In this document: one piece after another, positions 21,801 to 30,119 of the stretch
Layout: each line of letters starts with the position of its first letter
Position numbering within the stretch: position 1 is the first letter of the stretch
Source: Liquidambar formosana
Taxonomy: Eukaryota; Streptophyta; Magnoliopsida; Saxifragales; Altingiaceae
DNA: 64,000 nucleotides
NCBI GenBank assembly: GCA_039720395.1
Contig: CM077829.1
Coordinates: 24,073,955 to 24,137,954 of the forward strand
Direction: 5' to 3'
Program-made: the position numbers and the translations under genes
The notes under the pieces: generated by a model
What the model saw: the letters and a program-made list of their open reading frames with translations, nothing else
The model's database searches: none
Told to the model about the DNA's origin: nothing

Positions 21801-22437
21801 GGATGATATTTTCTGAACGAAATTTGACCATCTGTGGTACAGTCTATGCTCGTGAAGGTAAAAAAAACCATAGATCAAAATTAGCTATCCATGAATTAAA
21901 GAATATCCGTGAATTACCCATAGTTTTCTCAAGAATTAAAGGATCGGTGAATTACCCATTTCGTACATCGTCTCCCTTCAGATTAGCAGCTTGTCTGAGG
22001 GCATCCCTCCACCTCTCAAGCTTCTCTATCTCCTCTTTGAAACGCTCTTCATGTCCAGCAAATGCTTCCTCAAAGCTCCGCTTCTGTTTCCGGACGTCCG
22101 ACGGTTCCACGTCGTAGAAAACAGGCAGAACCGTCTGCCCTAGCTCCTTCCTGCACTTGATGATGTGGGCAAGCTCATCCAGGCACCATGAGGACGAAGC
22201 ATAATTTCTTGAGAAAACGATAATCGAAAACCTCGAGTTTTCAATTGCTTTAAGCAGTTCCGGCCCTATCTCTTCGCCTCTCTCGAGCTCATCGTCATCT
22301 CTGAACGTACGGATTCCATAACGTGTCAAAGCGGCGTAGAGGTGGTCAGTGAAGTTAGTGCGAGTGTCCTCACCTCTGAAACTCAAGAACACATCGTATA
22401 CCCACCGAGAGGTGGAAGAGGAGGAAGGCAACGCCAT
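15176..22437 (-). CDS. TNL-1: TIR-NB-ARC-LRR-C-JID disease-resistance protein, apparently intact
   Basis: A five-exon gene encoding an intracellular immune receptor that senses pathogen effectors and, in this class, signals through TIR NADase activity and EDS1. Exons inferred from in-phase GT-AG junctions are 22437-21956, 19582-18484, 17106-16837, 16747-15830 and 15739-15176, together 3333 bp or about 1110 residues, normal for the class. Domains in order: TIR (about 10-160), NB-ARC (about 170-500), roughly ten LRRs (about 550-890) and a C-terminal post-LRR C-JID domain (from about 930). All five exons are open. Intron 1 (about 2.37 kb) is swollen by retroelement debris, and intron 4 is a 90-bp CT microsatellite. 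The nearest relative is the broken TNL-2 just upstream. Function is inferred from domains; expression is not visible from sequence. Confidence 0.88.
15740..15829 (-). repeat. TNL-1 intron 4: 90-bp intron made largely of a (CT)n microsatellite
   Basis: The plus-strand GA run at about 15773-15814 forms the intron core. The intron is bounded by GTTCTA and GGAACAG and is exactly 90 bp, so it keeps the frame and has no stop codon. If retained it would insert 30 residues including a Ser-Leu repeat. The same intron in TNL-2 is 68 bp with a shorter GA run. Confidence 0.75.
15830..16747 (-). CDS. TNL-1 exon 4: main leucine-rich repeat array
   Basis: The exon begins FLEKLKFLNLSHSHKLTRTP and contains about nine LRRs, for example LVTLNLRYCRNLKNLP, LKELDLRYCNLSDGMIP and LRYLWLSDCKRLQSVP. 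The acceptor is ATGACAG; the donor is CTCCAG before GTTCTA at 15829. The LRR face is where TNLs usually contact effectors, so differences from TNL-2 here matter most for specificity. Confidence 0.88.
16837..17106 (-). CDS. TNL-1 exon 3: NB-ARC/LRR linker and first LRR
   Basis: A 270-bp exon (90 codons, phase 0 on both sides) between TTATCAG and GTAATG. It starts GTNVVEGLSLNQ, the conserved start of the TNL linker exon, and ends with the first LRR (LENVVALDMRYSSLKQVWEE). The matching TNL-2 exon is the same length. Confidence 0.9.
18187..18328 (-). mobile_element. Short LINE 3'-end insertion (142 bp) with 10-bp TSD
   Basis: Poly(T) on the plus strand (18187-18197) is the poly(A) tail of a minus-strand retroelement end whose last bases are TATTATCTCTTTTGTGGAT. 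The 10-bp direct repeat GATGCATTGT flanks it (18177-18186, 18329-18338). TNL-2 keeps the unoccupied sequence ATGCATTGTGCTTGAAAATC near 26543, so the insertion postdates the TNL duplication. Confidence 0.75.
18407..18432. repeat. Poly(C)26 tract (poly(G) in TNL-1 pre-mRNA)
   Basis: 26 consecutive C on the plus strand, 51 bp downstream of the exon 2 donor on the transcribed (minus) strand. TNL-2 has only GGGGG at the same place (near 27597-27601). Confidence 0.9.
18484..19582 (-). CDS. TNL-1 exon 2: NB-ARC nucleotide-binding domain
   Basis: All TNL-type NB-ARC motifs are intact: P-loop GIYGMGGIGKTT, RNBS-A (CFLKNVREN), kinase-2 (RILIVLDDVD, with the final Asp and no Trp, as usual in TNLs), RNBS-B (GSRIIITTR), GLPL (GIPLALIVLGSSL), RNBS-D (LFLDIACFFIGKDKDYV) and MHD (FMMHDLIRDMGREIVRQ). 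The exon starts after TTTGCAG and ends AAAACG before GTAAGA, a phase-0 junction to exon 3. The open frame continues past the donor into intron, which explains a longer apparent ORF down to 18235. Confidence 0.92.
20148..20518 (+). mobile_element. LINE-like 3' end with A-rich tail in TNL-1 intron 1
   Basis: T/G-rich, gene-poor sequence ends in AATATATCTCACCTTTTGCT followed by GATAAAAAATATAAAAAAT, the style of plant LINE 3' ends seen elsewhere in this window (58752). No target duplication was found, so the left boundary is approximate. The long open frames (20151-20600 plus strand, 20099-20347 minus strand) are not conserved proteins I recognise. Confidence 0.4.
20604..20720 (-). mobile_element. 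Short retroelement 3'-end insertion (117 bp) with 17-bp TSD
   Basis: Flanked by the 17-bp direct repeat AGGAAGCTGATTGAGTT (20587-20603 and 20721-20737). It starts with a T/C run (poly(A) on the minus strand), followed by the inverse of a LINE tail ending TAATAATATTCGCGGTTTGC. It sits next to the LINE-like end at 20148-20518 in the same intron. Confidence 0.8.
21956..22437 (-). CDS. TNL-1 exon 1: TIR domain
   Basis: The start codon at 22437 is the first Met of the frame and aligns with the Met of TNL-2. TIR motifs are in order: YDVFLSFRGEDTR (TIR-1), GIRTFRDDDELERGEEIGPE (TIR-2), SIIVFSRNYASSSWCLDEL (TIR-3) and VLPVFYDVEPSDVRKQ. The Glu in WCLDEL is the conserved NADase catalytic Glu position of plant TIR domains. 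The exon ends AATGG before GTAATT and joins in phase to give NG-HES, the usual TIR to NB-ARC junction. Confidence 0.9.
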
Positions 22438-22600
22438 TTTTTTGGGTCCTCTCAGCGACTATGAGAGAAGGGGAAAGGAAAGATGAGATTGACAAGGGTG
22501 CGATGTGTGACCAGCGAGGGAAAATGGCCTGTACTCCTTTAGAAATACTGCCCACCGTCCATTCCTTCTTGCATGTACTTTTCGTCCATCATTTTCCGTT

Positions 22601-22678
22601 TCTACCCTTTCTTTTCCTCTACTTTTATCAAAGTCTGTATCTACCCTTTCTTTTCCTCTACTTTTATCAAAGTCTGTA
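22601..22678. repeat. 39-bp tandem duplication in the TNL-1 upstream region
   Basis: Two head-to-tail copies begin TCTACCCTTTCTTTTCCTCT at 22601 and 22640. They lie 164-241 bp upstream of the TNL-1 start codon. The homologous TNL-2 position has a different 91-bp duplication. Confidence 0.9.
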
Positions 22679-22689
22679 CTTATATTTTC

Positions 22690-23077
22690 CTTTTTGCCAA
22701 CAGTTATTCACACTACTAAATTCAAAAAAGGAAAAAAAAAAAAACACACACAGTTATTCAGACTTGTCACCAACGTTGTGTTTGATACGTTTGAATGGAA
22801 TATGAATGAAATAAAATAAAAATAAGAATAAATTAGAAATAAAAAAAAAAGAATAATTATTTTCGATGGCTATTTCATTCCTTTGTTTGGTGGCAAAAAG
22901 AATCCTCATTCCATATTACTATTAATTAAATAATTTTATTATCTTTCATGAACATCCATATTCCCACAATTCTATCTCTCCAAAAATTTTATTTGCACTT
23001 TTTTTTTTATCATCATTTCATAGAAAAGCACAAAAATATAAATAAATAAAAAATTCCATCATCATCTTCATTGTTCC
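22690..23077. other. Intergenic AT-rich stretch upstream of TNL-1
   Basis: Holds poly(A) runs and repeated GGAAT/ATTCC motifs (TTTGAATGGAATATGAATGA near 22788, ATTCCTTTGTTTGGTGG near 22885) in opposite orientations, which suggests a decayed MITE. No gene was seen. Confidence 0.35.
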
Positions 23078-23293
23078 TTACCCATTCAACCACAAACTTT
23101 TTTTTTCCCCATCATCAACGTCAAAATCCCCATACCCTTTTACCCAATACCCACACCGCCACACTCCTAAAGAAGAACGAATTTTTTTGAAATTGGTTTC
23201 AGCTAAAGCACCGATAGTAGATTGATCTACCACCCAAGTATTGTTTGAATCCTTGATTCTCCTAATGAGGCTTCTTTTGAATTTGTTGCACAC
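23078..23293 (-). pseudogene. LINE ORF2 linker remnant
   Basis: The minus-strand frame reads NKFKRSLIRRIKDSNNTWVV, then DQSTIGALAETNFKKI. This resembles the region between endonuclease and reverse transcriptase in plant L1-type ORF2 (I.x.LKDSxGxWV, then a helical stretch). It is short and isolated. Confidence 0.4.
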
Positions 23294-23379
23294 AACCCGT
23301 ATGGAAAAATCTGGTGTAAGTCACCCTTTAAGCCTTTGAATACCAAATTTCTGACACTGTGTAGTGGAAGTTCTCATAC

Positions 23380-23640
23380 TCGACTAGGCTCTGATACCAA
23401 GCTGATACAGGACAACACTCTTGAAAACAATGAAAGGGAAAAAGAAGCTTGAAAAAAAGCTAAAAAAGAAACTTAGAAGAAACAAGAAATAAGCAAAACC
23501 CTAGGAGTCGGTACCTAGGGGTGTTTGGAGTCTACACCAAACGTTGGAAAAATCCAATTTTAATTCATAATAAGTTAAAAATTAAAAGGTTATTAGATCC
23601 TTTATATAGAAGTCCAATTATATCAAATATAGTAAAACTT
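23380..23640 (-). mobile_element. Possible LTR-retrotransposon remnant with primer-binding-site-like motif
   Basis: GGCTCTGATACCAAGCTGAT at about 23388 is the inverse of TTGGTATCAGAGCC, a tRNA-iMet primer-binding site. The adjacent sequence (CCCTAGGAGTCGGTACCTAG, then CTTTATATAGAAGTCC) looks LTR-like. No boundaries or partner LTR were found. Confidence 0.3.
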
Positions 23641-24327
23641 AAATATATTTATTTAAAAGGCATTTACTTGTTTTTTTCGTACAAATATCCCTTAAATCCT
23701 TAATCTTCAAATTAATGGACCGTATTGGACCATCCCGTTGAACCATTTGTCTGATGTCCCCATCAAACTTAGATAATGAGCTCCAGCCGATGGGGTATTG
23801 TATCCTTCTATGATGCCTAGAAGAACAAGGAGGGATCATGGCTAGCTCTTTTATTTCAGAATCCACCTGGTCATGTTGCCGGTATAATAAGTGGACACCA
23901 CACTTTTTCACCGGAATGCGTGGTGGAATCATCACAAGAACACTCATTTCATCCCCTTCTTCCATTTCATTTTTAAACCTCCAGCTCATATCTTCATCAT
24001 CATCGCGTCACATTTGATTCTCAAACCACCAGTAGCTAACCCAAATGATATCTTCCCCAACTTTGCTAGAAAAGAAAATGACTTTTGGTCTATGAACCGA
24101 ACAAAATATCTTCGTTTCATTGAAGATGGCAATACAAGGATATCCAATCCAATTTTCAAAGCATTCTTCCCATGCATAAACAGCACAGATAATAAAGCCT
24201 ACGATCTTACGACCTTGGAGTGGAGGCACATTAAAACCTATTAAGCCACCATCACTTTGATGGTGGAAGCAGCTTGGAATCTCACCCCCTGGAAGAAAAT
24301 GCTGTAAATACCACTTTCAAAGAGTCC
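23640..24327 (-). pseudogene. TNL-2 exon 5: C-JID region, frameshifted
   Basis: The TNL-1 run of five A at 15705-15709 (plus strand) is four A here (24296-24299). The frame is therefore lost just before GGEIP. Further frames keep LQGRKIVGFIICAVYAWEEC and VKKCGVHLLYRQHDQVD, separated by a TGA at 24010-24008. Confidence 0.82.
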
Positions 24328-24395
24328 CTGTTCCAATAAAATCATGATGTTAGGGTGGAGAGAGCGAGAGAGAGAGAGAGAGTGAGGGGGTGAAC
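24328..24395 (-). repeat. TNL-2 intron 4 with short GA/CT tract
   Basis: 68 bp between GTTCAC and GGAACAG with an imperfect GA run at about 24359-24382. This is 22 bp shorter than the TNL-1 intron and not a multiple of three. Confidence 0.7.
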
Positions 24396-25313
24396 CTGGA
24401 GGGGACCAATCCTTATTGTTGATGTTACATAGTTGATCACATTCACACGAACATGTGCTACGGATACTTATGTGGACAAACCAAGAGTTCCCATTAGTTC
24501 TTCAACAATTTCCACTCCTATGGGTTCCAACTTGGAAAAACCCTCAATCTGAACCAATTTATGGCAACCTTCAAGACACAAAGATGTGAAATCACCACAC
24601 TTTAATGAGTATGTTGGATGGTATGTTGGATGGCAACCCCCTGCAATAAATCCCACTGACCTTGACCGAAGCTCTGCTACTGACTGAAGCCTTTTACAGT
24701 TACTCAACCAAAGGTAACGGAGCTTAGGAAGGAGACCAATGCTAGCTGGTAAGCTACAAAAGTTGTTGTAAGATAGGTCCAAATTAACTAATACGGGTAA
24801 ATGAAACTCATCAGGAATCATGCCATCAGACAAGTTGCAGAAGCTGAGATCTAATTCTTTTAAAGAAGCCGGTAGAGAAATAATGAAAGTTTGTTTTTCT
24901 ATTAGTGGTGGTGATGGTTGACATCCACTCCAAGACAAGCTTCTGAGCTTTTTCAAATATGCAATAGTTTTCGGTAATCGATTTATTGCAGTTCTATTTG
25001 CTGCAAGTACAACCAAAGATTCCATATTCCCCAATTCCTCTGGCAACTCATCAAGTTTTGAGCAATCTGAGATAATAAGATTTTCCAATGATTTCAGGGC
25101 ACAAATGCTTCTTGGAAGATTCCTAAGGTTTCTGCAATATCTCAAATTCAAGGTGACAAGTTTGTTGAGATGTCCAATGGACTCATGAACCTCAACTAAA
25201 CCAGTACAATCTTTAAGCTTCAGTACCTCAAGACTGGGAAGCCCTTCGAAGTTGGGGGTTCTAGTGAGCTTATGGGAATGGCTGAGATTAAGGAATTTCA
25301 GCTTTTCCAGAAA
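24396..25313 (-). pseudogene. TNL-2 exon 4: LRR array with nonsense codon
   Basis: Aligns with TNL-1 exon 4 and keeps the LRR framework (LENLIISDCSKLDELPEELG, LKELDLSFCNLSDGMIPDEF). It is open until GLST followed by TAA at 24470-24468, where TNL-1 has Glu (GLSTEVS). A stretch near 24590-24650 (GGCHPTYHPTYSLKCGDF) differs from TNL-1 and contains a short internal duplication (GTATGTTGGATG twice near 24610-24632). Confidence 0.85.
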
Positions 25314-25402
25314 CTGTCATAAAATGGGGGGAAGTATAAATTAATTTGTCCAAAAAAATATATGAACTTTGTTCAAAGAGGGTAGAAAAGTAATGTCATT
25401 AC

Positions 25403-25672
25403 CTCTACTTCCACCCAAACTTGTTTGAGGCTACTACAGCGCATGTCTAGAGCAACCACATTCTCCAGATGAAGATCAGCTGGCATTGATTCCAAAGGGC
25501 ATTCACGCCAACACAACCATATTAACCTCTCTGAAATATGTTGAAGGGATCCAGTGAGGTTTACTTTGTTGAGTTGAAGTAGTCTTAATTTCTTCATTTC
25601 TCTGAATGCTTCAGTGCTGAATTCATAAAATCTTGCCTGGTTTAGACTGATGCCTTCCACTACATTTGTACC
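25403..25672 (-). pseudogene. TNL-2 exon 3: linker and first LRR
   Basis: A 270-bp exon like that of TNL-1, open throughout (GTNVVEGISLNQARFYEFST to LKQVWVEVE). It is followed in the gene by GTAATG. Its 5' edge and acceptor are duplicated 130 bp away in intron 2. Confidence 0.85.
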
Positions 25673-25895
25673 CTGATAAATAAAACATTAGATCAATAAA
25701 AGAACATCTGCAAATGGTATGTGAACTTTCTTTTCATAATTAACAAATTAATTATTCAAAATTTGGCTGGTTTAGACTGATGCCTTCCACTACATTTGTA
25801 CCCTGATAAATAAAACATTAGATTAATAAAAGAACATCTACAAATGGTATGTGAACTTTCTTTTCATGATTAACAAATTAATTATTCATACTTTT
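25635..25895. repeat. 130-bp tandem duplication across the exon 3 acceptor of TNL-2
   Basis: GGTTTAGACTGATGCCTTCC occurs at 25639 and again at 25769, followed in both by the same acceptor (ACCCTGATAAATAAAACATT) and intron sequence. The second copy holds only the first 36 or so bases of exon 3 plus a duplicate 3' splice site. TNL-1 has a single copy. Confidence 0.88.
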
Positions 25896-26559
25896 GAAGG
25901 TTTTGCATTGCTGCCATTTTTTTTATCACAACTCTTGTTTTGTTTGTTTTTTACTTTTTCCATTTGATCTTTTCGTCTCTTTCATTTTGAAAATGGAAAT
26001 GAACAGACGCCCCATTAGCCACATGCACAAACAAAATACACAAACCCCTGTGTCCAAGAGAGTGGGACAATGATAGAAGTACTTTCACGCCAGCCGAACC
26101 CATTGAAAACGTATTGTAATTACTAATATGAACCATTCTGTGCTTATTTAGTTTCTGTCAACATTATAGTACGCTTGTTCATCATGACAGCAGCAATCCT
26201 TCAAACACAAAGTGGCTCAGATCAATGAATTTGAATTGCATTGGAGGCAATTTTTGGTGCATGGACTGATTAAGGGGATTTCCTCCACATACACCAAAGC
26301 CAAGCCAAAATGCATGCCATATGTCCCTTAATGGAATGATGAATGGGAAGGTTGCCTAGACGGCTTGCAAATAAGGGGCATATGGCACTTATTTGAACCC
26401 TTTAGTTTTCTTCTCCTCCTTATTTTATATTTATATTTTATTTTTCTGTCCATAATAAGAATTAAAACCATGATCCCCACCCTATCCTTTCAGATGCCAT
26501 ATATCACTATAGCATAGTGGTTTTAGCCTGCTTAATGTTATTATGCATTGTGCTTGAAA

Positions 26560-26735
26560 ATCAACATCATTTTGAACACCTTTGCAAAAAGGTTTTCCAA
26601 ATCTACCGTTTAAGTGGATTTTTTTATCATTTACTGAATTTTTGGCCAAAAAGTCAACTTAAATGAAAGATTTTGGAAAAAAATTATTCTACAAAGTTGT
26701 TCAAAATGATGCTTTCAAGTAGATGACAAGGTCAA
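26560..26735. mobile_element. Foldback MITE in TNL-2 intron 2
   Basis: CATCATTTTGAACACCTTTG on the left pairs with CAAAGTTGTTCAAAATGATG on the right. The interior also folds. A homologous copy lies at 51225-51420. TNL-1 lacks it at the corresponding position. Confidence 0.6.
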
Positions 26736-26794
26736 TTTTTTTAAAGAATTTTTATATTTTTCTAAAACTTTAAGAAATTAAAAGCAGTGAGATG

Positions 26795-26900
26795 TGCAAA
26801 CAAACTTTATGTTGGTACTAAGAAAAAACAAAATTGGGTATGGAAGCCCCATTTTAAGAGTTCACTTAGGACCTCAAAAACCTCAAAAAGGGCCTGTAGA
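26795..26900. mobile_element. Fragment of the hAT family seen at 6161-7028
   Basis: GCAAACAAACTTTATGTTGG and CCCCATTTTAAGAGTTCACT closely match 6868-6888 and 6979-6999 in the hAT element, in the same order. It is truncated, with no intact terminus or duplication seen. Confidence 0.55.
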
Positions 26901-27651
26901 GGGGTATGCTTTTCTTCTTCTTTTTTTGGATAAATAGGTATGCTTTTCTCCATCTTTCTTACTTGAGTGCTGGTACATGCATTAGATATTTCATCCATTG
27001 GCTGTAGCATGCACCATCTTTCTTTAAGTTCAAACAAGAGATTCACTTTTTCTATAAATTACTAGCTAATCTACCATTGCTACATAGAAGAAATAAATGT
27101 CGAAAATTGGTTGTATTAAAAGTGAGAGAACATAAGTTATATAAACAATAAATATATCTGAACCTTCCTTTGATAATTACCAAATTGATTATTATTAAAT
27201 TAGAAGGTTTTTTACATTACTGCCATTTTTTCCTCACAGCTGCTCTTCACTTATTGTTTTATTGTTTTTATTTTTTCTCTTGGTTAATCATTTTTTTTTC
27301 CCTAACGAAAATGAAAAAGCAAAGGACAGATGCCTAAAACACCCCCAAACAGAACCTTTCAGTTTTCTTCTTCTTTCTTATCTTTTGCATTTTGTCTAGT
27401 TATTTTTTTTTTTCTTTTAATTTTTTATTAAAGATTAGAATTAAACCCATTTTCCTCAACCCTATCCTTTCACATGCCATGTACCACTATCTAAAATCGT
27501 TTTAGCCAGTGTAGTGTTATGAGGTAATGTGCGTAGGAATCAAATGAATACTATCTAGATAACAAAATTTACATGAACTTGCATGCTTATGTTTTCCCCC
27601 TATATACAGAGAGATAGCAAAAATGAGTTCATGGGTATGTATATCTCTTAC
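26901..27651. other. Remainder of TNL-2 intron 2
   Basis: AT-rich. It contains partly repeated intron motifs also found near 17150-17300 and 25700-25990 (AATTATT... GAAGGTTTT... TGCCATTTTT), suggesting an older internal duplication of intron sequence. No coding was seen. Confidence 0.4.
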
Positions 27652-28743
27652 CGTTTTATCCTTCAATACAGCAAAAGCCACTTTAGGACGCCACACTCTG
27701 CTACGTTTTCCAGGCTCCTTCTCACACTCTTTGCGAACAATTTCCCTTCCCATGTCTCGAAGCAGATCATGCATCACCAACTCATTGTTATATCCAATTT
27801 CTACAAGGCATCTCTTAATGAGAGTATCAATCCCATCAACCACAAAGGAATCATCACAGCCATCCAGTATGCTAAGTACGTAGTCCTTATCCTCTCCGAT
27901 AAAGAAACACGCAATATCAAGAAATAAATCCTTCTGTGTATGATCATCTAAAGAGTCAAAACTTATTCGAAGTTCTGTTGTAATATCCGCATCAGGAATT
28001 GCTAGCAATTTCTCCAATCTGTCTTCCCACACATCGACACTTTTTACCCACAATGACGAGCCCAAAACTATTAGAGCTAACGGAATACCTCCAACATGAC
28101 TTACTGCTCTTTTTGCGCACTCCATGTACTCTTCCTTAGGATACGCCTGACCAAAGGCATTACAACTAAAAGGCTGTAGAGATTCATTTTTGCACAACTA
28201 TTCAACCTGATATTGTGGATGCACTCCTGGCAAATCCTTCCGTCTACTGGTTACTATTATTCTACTCCCGGAAAAATCCAACATTGATTGCCAAGTATTT
28301 TGTTTATTTGCTTTGAATTATCCACATCATCGAGAACAATAAGAACCTTCTTGTGGCGTAGCCGTTCTTCAATTACTTTGAGTCCTCTATCCTCATTGTA
28401 TATTTTCTCATGCTCTCTCTTAAATATTTCCGAGAGAAGTTGTTCTTGGAATCGAACTATACCTTGGGAATTGGAATTTTTCCTCACATCTCTAAGAAAG
28501 CAGCAACCTTCAAATTTTGAATAAATTCGGTTATAAACTTCGTTGGCAATAGTCATCTTGCCAATTCCACCCATGCCGTGAATCCCAATTATGCGAACAT
28601 GCATTGGATCCTCATTTAGCAATGATATCACCCCCTCGGCACGATAATCTAAACCAACAGGGTTGCGAGCAGTACTCAATTTTTTGGGATTAAGTTTATC
28701 GAAAACGTGCTGTACAATATCATCAATAACCCTTGACTCATAC
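27652..28743 (-). pseudogene. TNL-2 exon 2: NB-ARC with P-loop change, frameshift and stop
   Basis: The first part reads GIHGMGGIGKMTIANEVYN, so the second Thr of the P-loop GKTT (first after Lys) is Met, and KVLIVLDDVDNSKQINKILG. The frame is lost before the GSRIIVTSRR segment, and a TAG follows QYQVE. The second part (from 28197) keeps GIPLALIVLGSSLWV, LFLDIACFFIGEDKDYVLSI and LVMHDLLRDMGREIVRKECE. Splice sites match TNL-1. Confidence 0.88.
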
Positions 28744-29270
28744 CTGCCAATCATAGACAAAAAGTAACTGAGAGCACAATAAATATGCAGTCAACTAGCC
28801 CGAACAAGTACCAAATCACGCCCGAAGATGCGAAGATTCATGAAAGAAATGTTTAGATTTAGCCATTTCATAACCTATCAATCCACAATTTAAGGAAAAT
28901 AATATAATGTTAAGAACAAAGTTATGGGCACAGGAAGCATGAATAAAAGTAGAAAATAGAGAGGGAATCAATTCTAGAGGAGAGAAAAAAAAAAATGAAA
29001 AATGAAAAAAAAGAAGACGAAAACAGAAGAACAACAAAAACAGAGTGGAGAAGAAGGGAAGAAGAAGTCAATCAAAGAAGAAGAGACAAGGAAAAGAGAG
29101 AGAGCAGGTACATTGTGGGCGGCAGGGCGCGGTCAGATATAATGTACCTAGCACTCCTCATTAATTATTATTATTATATAGCTTGATATTTTGTATACGA
29201 AATTTGACAAATTGGGATATCAATCCAAAACACCATAGATGAAGAGAATTAAAGGATATCTGTGAATTAC

Positions 29271-29751
29271 CTATTTCGTACATCATCTCCCTTCAGATTA
29301 GCAGCTTTTCTAAGGGCATCCCTCCACCTCTCAAGCTTCTCCATCTCCTCTTTGAAACGCTCTTCATGTCCAGCAAATGCTTCTTCAAAAACTCTGCTTA
29401 TTTCCGGACATCCGACGGATCCACATCGTAGAAAACAGGCAAAACCGTCTGACCTAGCTCTTTACTGCGCTTGATGATGTGGGCAAGCTCATCCAGGCAC
29501 CATGTCGACGAAGCATAATTTCTTGAGAAAACGATAATCCAAAACCTCGAGTTTTCAATTGCTTTCAGCAGTTCCGGCCCTATCTCTACGCCTATCTTGA
29601 GTTCATCCTCGTCTCTGAACGTATGGATTCCAGAACGTGTCAAAGCAGTGTAGAGGTGGTCAGTGAATCTAGTGCGAGTGTCCTCACCTCTGAAACTCAA
29701 GAACACATCGTATGTCCAGCGAGAGGTGGAAGAGGAGGGACGCAACGCCAT
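29271..29751 (-). pseudogene. TNL-2 exon 1: TIR domain with frameshift
   Basis: Reads YDVFLSFRGEDTRTRFTDHL through SSTWCLDELAHIIKRSKELG to YDVDPSDVRK, then TAA. In TNL-1 the next codons are QKRSFEEAF. Here one base is lost between GGAAA and GCAGAG, so the frame breaks and the remainder (GHEERF, LERWRDAL, NLKGDDVRN) sits in another frame. The donor GTAATT at 29270 is kept. Confidence 0.88.
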
Positions 29752-29934
29752 CTGTTAGGTCCTCGCAGCGACTATGAGAGGGAAAGGAAAGAGGGATCGA
29801 TAAGGGTGCAATGTGTGACCAGCGAGGGCAAACGGCCTGTACTCCTTTTTGTCAATGTACGAAGTACTGCCCACCGTCCATTCCTTCCTGCATTTACTTT
29901 TCGTTGATCATTTTCCGTTCCTTCTTATCTTTTC

Positions 29935-30117
29935 ATCTTTACTCTTTCTTTTTCTCTACTTTAGTCTTGAGTCTTTAGTCTCAACTCATATTTTCGTTTT
30001 TATCAACAGCTATTCAGACTATTAAATCTTTACTCTTTCTTTTTCTCTACTTTAGTCTTGAGTCTTTAGTCTCAACTCATATTTTCGTTTTTATCAACAG
30101 CTATTCAGACTATTAAA
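29935..30117. repeat. 91-bp tandem duplication in the TNL-2 upstream region
   Basis: Two head-to-tail near-identical copies, period 91 bp (ACTCTTTCTTTTTCTCTACT at 29941 and 30032). The site corresponds to the 39-bp duplication upstream of TNL-1 but the unit differs. A poly(A) run follows at about 30128-30151. Confidence 0.9.
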
Positions 30118-30119
30118 TA

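Larger units (their letters stand above)
19583..21955. other. TNL-1 intron 1, expanded by insertions
   Basis: The two ends (19583-19710 and about 21800-21955) match the 526-bp TNL-2 intron 1. The roughly 2.1 kb between has no counterpart there. It contains a LINE-like 3' end (about 20148-20518), a second retroelement tail (20604-20720) and an otherwise unassigned stretch with a CTCTATATAAG box near 20863. Open frames in it are not supported as genes. Confidence 0.6.
23639..29751 (-). pseudogene. TNL-2: decayed tandem paralogue of TNL-1
   Basis: Same five-exon plan as TNL-1: 29751-29271, 28743-27652, 25672-25403, 25313-24396 and 24327 to about 23640. Lesions seen directly: a -1 frameshift in the TIR exon giving TAA at 29400-29398; P-loop GKTT changed to GKMT (ATG at 28556-28554); a frameshift around 28270-28290; TAG at 28200-28198; TAA at 24470-24468 in the last LRR; a -1 frameshift at 24296-24299 at the start of C-JID; and TGA at 24010-24008. 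It cannot make a full TNL. The intact-looking TIR start could still yield a truncated TIR peptide of 117 residues. Identity to TNL-1 is high in introns and flanks too, so the duplication is fairly recent. Confidence 0.9.
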
